Position numbers and translations under genes: made by a program. Below are positions 24,865-31,711 of a DNA stretch of 64,000 nucleotides, in pieces. The stretch is from Candidatus Pseudobacter hemicellulosilyticus (GTDB lineage Bacteria; Bacteroidota; Bacteroidia; Chitinophagales; Chitinophagaceae), in NCBI GenBank assembly GCA_029202545.1, contig CP119311.1, positions 6,448,001 to 6,512,000 on the forward strand. Reading direction: 5' to 3'. Numbering within the stretch: position 1 is the stretch's first letter; each line of letters starts with the position of its first letter. Under the pieces are notes generated by a model. The model had not been told where the DNA came from and ran no database searches. It saw nothing but the letters and a program-made list of their open reading frames with translations.

Positions 24865-27800
24865 ATTGTTGCGGTTCATTGGTCTTGAAATAGGATACCA
24901 TCTGCTGGTAGGCTGCCGCCCCCTGGTGGTTCTTATCCAGCAGCAATACTGCCGCCAGGCAGTCCAGTCCTTTTTGGGTTTCACCCAGGCCCAGCCAGCC
25001 CAGTCCCATCAGGTACTGGCAATACAGACGGTTGCGGCGGTTGAGGTCCAGGTCAAAGACCAGCATATCCGGCAGTGATACGGCGAAATAATCAATGGTT
25101 ACCTGGTGGTCCAGGTGGGCTTCTCCAAACTGCACAAATTTCCGGAAGATGGTACTGGCTTTTTCCGGCTGGCCCAGTTGTTGCCAGGCAAGCGCCTGGT
25201 AGAGTATTTTATCGGGCTGCGGATCATTGTAGTAAATGGCCTGTACCGGTTCTGCAATGCCTACAGTGGCTTTCTCAAAATAACTGCGTGCCGCCGCTGC
25301 ATTACCCAGTCCCTGCTGCGCACAACCGAGCAGGTAGTGCAGGTCGTTCTCCTGCGCGCCGTAGAGCTTACCTTCTCCCAGATCTTCAGGATAGGTCTCT
25401 GCAGCGGTCAGCAGGTCTATCGCGTCAGCATATCTTTTTTCTGCCAGTGCTTTTTTAGCCAGCTCTATATGCGCATAGAGATACTGGCCCACTACTTTTC
25501 CTTCACCACCCTCCCAGGGATGGAAGCGGCGGGCGGCCATCAGGGCTTTGGCTTTTTCAAACTGTCCTACCGTATTGTACAGGGTCACGCGTTCCAGGTA
25601 GAGGTCATCGCGACTTTCCACCAGTGGCAGGAATTGTTCCAGTTTGGCAAGCCTTTCTGCCGGCTCCCGGCCCATGATGCGGTAGAGCTGGTCCAGCTCC
25701 ATCAACACGCGGGCATCTGTGGGATCCAGTCGGAATGCCTGTTCCAGCGCCTGTAACGCTTTTTCCGGGTGCTGCTGTTTGTTGAAATAAGCGAGCGATA
25801 AATTCCTGTAGGGTGTGGCAAAGTGCGGCGTCGCCTGGACAGCCCGCTCCCAACACTGAATGGCTTCGGGGTATTGACGCTTATCATACCAGAGATTGCC
25901 CAGGTAATAAGCTGCCTGGCCATCAGCCGGATTATCCTGTATGGCTGCTGACAGGATCAGGATCTCTTCAATCCGGTTGGGGAAACAGATGGCCGCCGAT
26001 TGCCGGGCTGCTGCTTTGAAAGACTGACTGGCCTTACCATTTTCACCCAGCTGCAGTTGCAGCCATCCCTGGTAGTACGGCAACAATGGCGAAGCATTGG
26101 GCAGCAAACGGAAATGTTCCAGCAGACCGATCGCTTCTGTATAGCAACCGGCATGCGCATAGTCCAGCGCCAGCTCCAGGTAATTCTGTTCTGCCTGGCG
26201 CATCAGCTCCAGCAGTTGCTGTAACGCTGCAGCAGCCGCTGCAGGATCAGTTTGCTGTAATTGCAGGTATTGCTCATAGCGGACACCGTAATTGAACAGG
26301 TCGATGGACAGGGATTCCTGCGCCAGCGTTTCCAGTTCAGCAGACCGGCCCAGTTTGCGCAACAATATGGCTTTGAGGTGACGGGCCGTATGGCTATGGT
26401 AATTCCTGACCAGTGATTTTTCTACCAGCGCCAGGGCGGCTGCGTAGCGGCCCTGTGCCGTAGCTATGCGCGCCAGCTGGAAAAAGCCGCTGTGCTGCCA
26501 GGCATCATTCCAGGTAGCTTTGTAAAAGGCTTCGTACGCCTCTTCCCTTCTACCTTGCAGCACCAGGCTCCAGCCCAGGTTATAATAAGGTTCCCCATCG
26601 TAGGGGTTGGGATTTCTTTTAGTGAGCGTGGCAATAGCGCGGCGCAGGTATGGTTCCGCTTTGGCAAACTGTCCGCGGCGCAGCAGCAGCAGGCCCATAG
26701 CATTGTTGCAACGAACATCTCCCGGGCTCCTGCGTAAACCTTCTTCGTAATAATCAATCGGATTGTAAGTGGCATGGCGGTACTGCTCCAGGTGCAGGCC
26801 ATTAAGGTAGAGGTCTTCCACCTGCTCAATAGCCGCCGGCGCCAGGGCCGGTGTAGCGGCAGCAGGTATCTCCTTGTCTACAGCCTCCGCAGGCTGGTAG
26901 CTGACCAGGACAGCTCCGGTTGCATCAGCTACTACCAGTTCATAATCGGCCGGTTTGCCGGGTGAAGCAATCGTAATAGTTGTTTCAAAAATGGCCGCGG
27001 GTGACAGATCAGCAGTGAACTGGTTCAGTAATTCTCCTGCTTTGTACAGCTCCACACGGGCATTGTTGTACACGCCCGTAGCGTACACCTTTAAGGACAG
27101 CTGGTTGCCCGTCCACTCCATATTGAGCATGGCCTCTTTGGTAGCGTTCTTGACCGCGCCGATCAGCGCATAGGGCATAAAGTACTGCTCAAAAGTTTTG
27201 CCTTCATTGGGCTGCAGCCAGGAGAAATCCGGCTGGTTATCGGTGAATACACCCGTCATCAGTTCAATATAAGGTCCATCTTCATCGGTGAGGTTGCGGT
27301 CCCAGGCAAAACCAAAATCACCATTGCCCCAGGTCCATTGCTTTTTGCCGGGCGACAGGTGATGGTCGGCCACATGCAGCATACCCGCCTGGGTATCGTG
27401 CTCATAACAGCCCATAAAATCAAACTGGGAGCGGATAGCCATATAGGAAGTAGGGACCGGGATAGTATGGTAACGGGAGATATCTGTTCCCGGCGCATAG
27501 TTCACTTTATAGTAGGTACCTGTGGCAATGGGGAAATCAGACACATCTCTTTTGCCATGGTCAAATACGGCGTATACATCCGGCGGAAAAACGGACTGGT
27601 AATGTTCATTCACTTTCACGGCTGGGTTGGCCCACCATAAAAAAGTTTGGGGGAAGGGACTGCGGTTGAAGAGCCGGCCTTTGATCTCCAGGTAAGCCTT
27701 GCCGGGATGCAGTGTGAAGCCGGCCATGCCCTTGGTCCGGAACATGATCTCCTGTTCATTCACCCATACCGTTTTGCTGCCATCAGCATGGTGTTCAATA

Positions 27801-28198
27801 GTATGATCCACGGGACTGAAAGTGCTGGGCCGGTGGTGCTGTGGCCAGTTGAACTCTATGCCGCCAGAGATCCAGGGTCCGGCAAGCCCTACCAGGGCGG
27901 GTTTCACCACCTGGTTATAGTACACAAAATCACGCTTGCGCACCTTATCATAGGCACGCTGCACGCGACCGCCCAGCTCGGGCAGGATCATGATCTGCAG
28001 GTAGTCATTTTCCAGGAAAACGGCATTATATTCCTGCATTGTTTTTTCATCTGCAATTGTTTCAATCACCGGGTGCGGATATACCACGCCACTGCTGCCC
28101 TGGTAAACACGCTTTTCCAAAAACATTGGATTCTTTTCCGGCTTTCCCGTTTGGTAGGTTGGTAACTGTATCCTTTCAACCCAGGCCTTGACTTCCAT
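24848..28198 (-). CDS. DUF5107-domain protein with long TPR array, 1116 aa
   Basis: Large, apparently cytoplasmic protein; no signal peptide (MEVKAWVERIQLPTYQTGKP). Residues ~30-345 form the DUF5107 domain, a mutarotase-like beta-rich fold to judge by FLENDYLQIMILPELGGRV, GGIEFNWPQHHRPS and DGPYIELMTGVFTDNQPDFSW. A linker beta-domain (~350-440) leads to about 14 tetratricopeptide repeats (~470-1070), for example DGEPYYNLGWSLVLQGRREE and ATPYRNLSLAYFNKQQHPEK. DUF5107 has no function that I can state with certainty. Its place between a secreted glycosidase and an aldose epimerase suggests a role in sugar recognition or intracellular glycoside processing. Confidence 0.88.
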   Translation of the reverse strand: MEVKAWVERIQLPTYQTGKPEKNPMFLEKRVYQGSSGVVYPHPVIETIADEKTMQEYNAVFLENDYLQIMILPELGGRVQRAYDKVRKRDFVYYNQVVKPALVGLAGPWISGGIEFNWPQHHRPSTFSPVDHTIEHHADGSKTVWVNEQEIMFRTKGMAGFTLHPGKAYLEIKGRLFNRSPFPQTFLWWANPAVKVNEHYQSVFPPDVYAVFDHGKRDVSDFPIATGTYYKVNYAPGTDISRYHTIPVPTSYMAIRSQFDFMGCYEHDTQAGMLHVADHHLSPGKKQWTWGNGDFGFAWDRNLTDEDGPYIELMTGVFTDNQPDFSWLQPNEGKTFEQYFMPYALIGAVKNATKEAMLNMEWTGNQLSLKVYATGVYNNARVELYKAGELLNQFTADLSPAAIFETTITIASPGKPADYELVVADATGAVLVSYQPAEAVDKEIPAAATPALAPAAIEQVEDLYLNGLHLEQYRHATYNPIDYYEEGLRRSPGDVRCNNAMGLLLLRRGQFAKAEPYLRRAIATLTKRNPNPYDGEPYYNLGWSLVLQGRREEAYEAFYKATWNDAWQHSGFFQLARIATAQGRYAAALALVEKSLVRNYHSHTARHLKAILLRKLGRSAELETLAQESLSIDLFNYGVRYEQYLQLQQTDPAAAAAALQQLLELMRQAEQNYLELALDYAHAGCYTEAIGLLEHFRLLPNASPLLPYYQGWLQLQLGENGKASQSFKAAARQSAAICFPNRIEEILILSAAIQDNPADGQAAYYLGNLWYDKRQYPEAIQCWERAVQATPHFATPYRNLSLAYFNKQQHPEKALQALEQAFRLDPTDARVLMELDQLYRIMGREPAERLAKLEQFLPLVESRDDLYLERVTLYNTVGQFEKAKALMAARRFHPWEGGEGKVVGQYLYAHIELAKKALAEKRYADAIDLLTAAETYPEDLGEGKLYGAQENDLHYLLGCAQQGLGNAAAARSYFEKATVGIAEPVQAIYYNDPQPDKILYQALAWQQLGQPEKASTIFRKFVQFGEAHLDHQVTIDYFAVSLPDMLVFDLDLNRRNRLYCQYLMGLGWLGLGETQKGLDCLAAVLLLDKNHQGAAAYQQMVSYFKTNEPQQYAHTH

Positions 28199-28218
28199 AA
28201 TCTGTTTTTTATTCGTTG

Positions 28219-30417
28219 TTATTCTTGTACAGGGATCAGTCTGACCATCAGTGCGGCTTTGGCCGGGATGGTCAGACGGACCTCTTTGTCGTTGTTTGTT
28301 ATTTTGCCCAGCGGGGCATCGGTCATGAAATCGCGCAGCTCATAAGCGCCTGCTTTTAACTGCAGGGCCAACCGGCTCAGCGAGGCATGATACTCGCCTT
28401 CTTTATAAAAATTGAACAACCCCAGCAGCGTGGTATCCCCGGGCAGGTAGAAGGCCAGTCGCTGGTTGCCCGTTTCCCCATCGCTGAAATGCAGCGGGGT
28501 AAAGACTTTGGGCCGACTGAAAAAAGCGCAGACCGCGGGATTGTCCAGGAACTGCTGTGCCCGCATGGCGGCTATGGGATGGCGCAGGTCCGATCCATCG
28601 CCCAGGATACTGCCCATCACCATCATGGCATAGAGCCGCACTTTGATCTCCTGCTCGTTCAACTCCCCATGTTCCTGGAAATTTTTCATAATGGCTACAT
28701 CCATATTGGTATAAGGCCATAAAGTGCCCTGCATCCACCAGTAATGGGTGCCATTGCTCAGCGAGTTCTGCGTACTGCCATAATGCGGGAAACCCGGCAT
28801 ATCATTCCGCAGGTGCGAGTACACATCCGTACTCACAAAACGCGTATGTGCATACTGGTGCGGGAACATAGGGGATATAGCCAGGGTGATAAAGATATCC
28901 GGCCCCATAATGGAATCAATCAGGTGCTTAAGCAGTTTCATGCCCTGGCTATAAGCCTGCATACCCGAACGGACCGTAGTGTCATACCGTCTGGCGGATT
29001 CCAGCGCACCCGCGCTCAGGAAATCTATCTTGAGGAATTTTGCGTTGATGAACTTAGCTTTCTGCAGGTTGTGGATGATCATGGCCCTGACCGCCGGATG
29101 CGTTGGGTCCAGGGGATAAGCACCCCATTCCCCATCCTTGTACGGCACTACCTTTCCCTCCGGATCGCGCAGGACCACATCGGCGGCCTTGTAATCAGAA
29201 CCGGCCAGCTTTGTATTTTCCATGGCGTTCTTCCAGGTCCAGCAGGCGAAAGGAATAAAATAAAAGCCCATCTGCTGGCCATTCTTCTGGCCATACTGGC
29301 CCAGTTCCCGAAGCACTTCAGGCGTATATACACCGCCATCGTAGGAGTCAATGCTGAGCACCGGCTGACCATAGCGGTTAAAATTTTCAAGAGAATGAAT
29401 AAAATCCGAGGTCTGCCGCACCCCTTCCGGCATCATCTTTTTATGATAGCCCAGTACCCCTTCTACCCCAAAACTGTTCCAGTAAAAAGGCGCATAGTCT
29501 TTCCAGGAAAGGCTGCCGGACAGTTGCTGCATACATTGTCCATATTGTACAAAGGTCTTACGCACATCTGCCGATCCTCCGAGGAAGAAGGAAGGCGCTT
29601 TCAATACAGTTCCTTTCATGCTGCCATGCGGCATTACATCATGGGTGCCGTCAAAGCCGCCGCGGGACAGCGGCAGGGCCCTGTTGTCTGCCGTTACAGC
29701 GCCACCGATCAGCACCAGCGAATCAAGCACGCCTGGCTGCGTTCCGGACCATTGGTAGCGGATGCCGGTCTTCCAGAATTCCTGCTGTACAGTACCTATC
29801 ACAAAGCCGTTGAGCTGCTGCTGATCGTAACCGGAAGCAAATTCATAACTGATGCCGGACACGGCTTTGCCACTTTCCCAGCGTTGCTCAATAGCATCGG
29901 TCCAGTTATCATTGTCGAAGGGAACGTCCAGCAACCGCGGGTCAGTACCGGGTAGTACCAGCTGGCCGCCTTCTGCGCTGACCAGTGCAAAAGGAGAGAT
30001 ATTCCTTGTTTCCAGTAGCTGCCCTTTCTTTACGGGCACTACTTCCATGCCCACCAGCACCTGCGGCTGCCGGGCGGTCATGATAAAAGATTGGATGATC
30101 CGTACCGGTTGTTTGTTATCGGCATGCGTGAACAGCACCCGCAACCCTTCTGCCGTTTTCTCCGTTTCTATAGTATGCCGGCTGAAATCGCGGGTACGCA
30201 GCCAGCCACCGGGTAACAGCTCTACATACGCGCCGGTATGTGCAAAGGCAGGGCCGCCGGCAAAGCGGTAATCCACCGCGCCGGAACCAGTATGAAAAAC
30301 CACCGTTGCCCCACCGTTCTGCAGCACCAGGCTATCAGCATACTTTGTCATATTTTGCGCTTCCAGGCTATGGACCAGTACAAGGGTAAAAATTGCGGAA
30401 ACGAGGGATCTAATCAT
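28219..30417 (-). CDS. Exported clan GH-D glycosidase, alpha-galactosidase-like, 732 aa
   Basis: Secreted or periplasmic glycoside hydrolase. The ATG at 30417 opens a clean signal peptide (MIRSLVSAIFTLVLVHSLEAQ). An N-terminal beta-supersandwich domain (~30-290) is followed by a TIM barrel (~300-640) with YWNSFGVEG, VLSIDSYDGGVY and AKFLKIDFLSAGALES, where D465 is the candidate nucleophile, and YAHTRFVSTDVYSHLRND, where D531 in the RxxxxD context fits the acid/base of clan GH-D (GH27/31/36-like). A small C-terminal beta-sandwich ends at VRLIPVQE. First gene of the minus-strand sugar cluster, divergent from an AraC-type regulator. Exact family and linkage uncertain. Confidence 0.82.
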   Translation of the reverse strand: MIRSLVSAIFTLVLVHSLEAQNMTKYADSLVLQNGGATVVFHTGSGAVDYRFAGGPAFAHTGAYVELLPGGWLRTRDFSRHTIETEKTAEGLRVLFTHADNKQPVRIIQSFIMTARQPQVLVGMEVVPVKKGQLLETRNISPFALVSAEGGQLVLPGTDPRLLDVPFDNDNWTDAIEQRWESGKAVSGISYEFASGYDQQQLNGFVIGTVQQEFWKTGIRYQWSGTQPGVLDSLVLIGGAVTADNRALPLSRGGFDGTHDVMPHGSMKGTVLKAPSFFLGGSADVRKTFVQYGQCMQQLSGSLSWKDYAPFYWNSFGVEGVLGYHKKMMPEGVRQTSDFIHSLENFNRYGQPVLSIDSYDGGVYTPEVLRELGQYGQKNGQQMGFYFIPFACWTWKNAMENTKLAGSDYKAADVVLRDPEGKVVPYKDGEWGAYPLDPTHPAVRAMIIHNLQKAKFINAKFLKIDFLSAGALESARRYDTTVRSGMQAYSQGMKLLKHLIDSIMGPDIFITLAISPMFPHQYAHTRFVSTDVYSHLRNDMPGFPHYGSTQNSLSNGTHYWWMQGTLWPYTNMDVAIMKNFQEHGELNEQEIKVRLYAMMVMGSILGDGSDLRHPIAAMRAQQFLDNPAVCAFFSRPKVFTPLHFSDGETGNQRLAFYLPGDTTLLGLFNFYKEGEYHASLSRLALQLKAGAYELRDFMTDAPLGKITNNDKEVRLTIPAKAALMVRLIPVQE

Positions 30418-30468
30418 TGCAATCGTTTTATAATTCAATCCTGTGCAGCTTTTCATTGAAATCGTCAA

Positions 30469-30476
30469 CAAATATC
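30469..30476 (-). promoter_or_regulatory. Near-consensus -7 box (GATATTTG) for the glycosidase operon
   Basis: One mismatch from TAnnTTTG on the minus strand, 52 bp upstream of the glycosidase ATG. No good -33 TTG. It faces the plus-strand promoter at 30536 across the shared 148-bp divergent region. Confidence 0.3.
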
Positions 30477-30502
30477 GCATTCCGGCCTTTTGCAGGAAAT
30501 GA

Positions 30503-30520
30503 TCATTTTTATGAAAATGA
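30503..30520. promoter_or_regulatory. TCATTTT-N4-AAAATGA inverted repeat, candidate operator
   Basis: Perfect 7-bp inverted repeat (30503-30509 and 30514-30520) midway between the two divergent promoters of the glycosidase operon and the AraC-type gene. Its centre is about 25 bp upstream of the plus-strand -7 box, a position suited to activator or autoregulator binding. Inference from position and symmetry only. Confidence 0.35.
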
Positions 30521-30535
30521 TGAACTTTTATACGA

Positions 30536-30543
30536 TATATTTG
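30536..30543 (+). promoter_or_regulatory. Bacteroidota -7 box (TATATTTG) for the AraC-type gene at 30566
   Basis: Exact TAnnTTTG match 22 bp upstream of the ATG, giving a leader of about 15 nt. The -33 region is T-rich but lacks TTG. Confidence 0.5.
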
Positions 30544-30565
30544 ATCTATAAAATTCACCCACCGT

Positions 30566-31489
30566 ATGAATGGTAAAAGCACCCGGAAAAGGGAAGGTTT
30601 CGAGGGCCAGAAACTCATTGTGCTGCCCAAGAAGATCGCTTCGGATTTTCTTACCAGGGACCCCATTACCAAACAGATCTATATCACGGATATCGGCTAT
30701 TACCCCAAGGCGCGTAACCACTATACAGAAAGGCCCGGTGGTATCAGCCAGCATATCATCATTTATTGTGTGGAAGGCAGTGGCTGGATCAGGATCAACA
30801 AGAAAAAGGTCAATATCAGTCCTTCCCAGTTTGTGGCCATCCCCGCCAACACGCCCCATACCTATGGCGCCAATGAAAAAGATCCCTGGACTATTTACTG
30901 GATCCATTTCAAAGGGGAGATTGCCGCCTATGTGGTTGACCTGATCATGCAGAACTCCCGCAACTTCATGCCACACCTTTCTTTCAATGCCAACCGCATC
31001 AAACTCTTCGAGGAGATCTACCAGCACCTGGAAAAAGGCTATAGCGCCGATAACCTGCGGTACGTGAACATGATCTTCTACCATTTTCTTTCTTCCCTGC
31101 TCTACGAAGAGAAATACAATAATGCCGATGAGCAGAAAGAGAAAGACGTGATCAGCCAGACCATTGATATGATGCGGCAAAAGCTGCACCATAACCTCAC
31201 GCTCGGTGATTTTGCGGGCTTTGCCAGGCTGTCCATCTCACATTTCACCACCCTGTTCCGGGAGCGTACCGGCTTCTCACCCGTGGAGTATTTCAACCAC
31301 CTCAAAGTGCAGGAAGCCTGCCAGCTGCTGATCTTTTCCCGGCTGACCATTAAAGAGATTGCGGCCGGGCTGGGCATCAGCGATCAATATTATTTCTCCA
31401 AGATGTTCTCCAAAATGATGGGCGTACCACCTTCTGAATACCGGAACCGCAACCGGTCAGAGACCGGGCAGCCTGCGGAGATGGAATAA
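30566..31489 (+). CDS. AraC-family transcriptional regulator with cupin sensor domain, 307 aa
   Basis: Likely sugar-responsive regulator. N-terminal cupin-like ligand domain (~15-190): HYTERPGGISQHIIIYCVEG, GSGWIRINKKKVNISPSQFVA and IPANTPHTYGANEKDPW are typical of AraC sensor cupins. The C-terminal double helix-turn-helix (~200-300) has LTLGDFAGFARLSISHFTTLF and IKEIAAGLGISDQYYFSKMF, ending MGVPPSEYRNR. It is divergent from the glycosidase operon, and an inverted repeat and two -7 boxes lie between them, so it most likely controls that operon and itself. It converges on the family 2 glycosidase gene across a palindrome-rich 222-bp gap. Confidence 0.93.
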   Translation: MNGKSTRKREGFEGQKLIVLPKKIASDFLTRDPITKQIYITDIGYYPKARNHYTERPGGISQHIIIYCVEGSGWIRINKKKVNISPSQFVAIPANTPHTYGANEKDPWTIYWIHFKGEIAAYVVDLIMQNSRNFMPHLSFNANRIKLFEEIYQHLEKGYSADNLRYVNMIFYHFLSSLLYEEKYNNADEQKEKDVISQTIDMMRQKLHHNLTLGDFAGFARLSISHFTTLFRERTGFSPVEYFNHLKVQEACQLLIFSRLTIKEIAAGLGISDQYYFSKMFSKMMGVPPSEYRNRNRSETGQPAEME

Positions 31490-31534
31490 AAAACTGCCTT
31501 TTAAAGAACTTGATATATACTTAGCGGGTGTCCA

Positions 31535-31709
31535 GTCGCTCGCCTCTGGCGAGTGACCCGTATTCTGTTGCCTCCAGCAGCCAACATGCTGTTAATATTG
31601 CGCCAGAGGCGATAAAATAGTCGTCACTCGCCAGAGGCGAGCAACTGAGTGCAGCCCGCTGTTATCTCTTGTGATGCACTGCTAATACCTGTTTCGCACT
31701 GCTATTACC
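31535..31709. repeat. REPIN-like cluster of palindromes between convergent genes
   Basis: Three copies of a short palindrome: CTCGCC-TCT-GGCGAG (31539-31553, stem extended to 10 bp with one G-T pair at 31535-31557), CGCC-AGA-GGCG (31601-31611) and CTCGCC-AGA-GGCGAG (31627-31641). The first and third 21-mers (31536-31556, 31624-31644) are inverted copies differing at one base, so the whole can fold as a large hairpin. A 14-bp near-direct repeat (GCACTGCTAATACC at 31676, GCACTGCTATTACC at 31696) follows. It resembles paired REP elements and may double as a bidirectional transcript end; no T-run seen. Confidence 0.6.
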
Positions 31710-31711
31710 GC

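Noticed and set aside
28744..29955. 403-codon plus-strand open frame
   Set aside because: Antisense to the GH-D glycosidase, which has catalytic motifs.
31676..31709. Two near-identical 14-mers considered as a CRISPR start
   Set aside because: Only two units, 20-bp period, no spacers and no cas genes.
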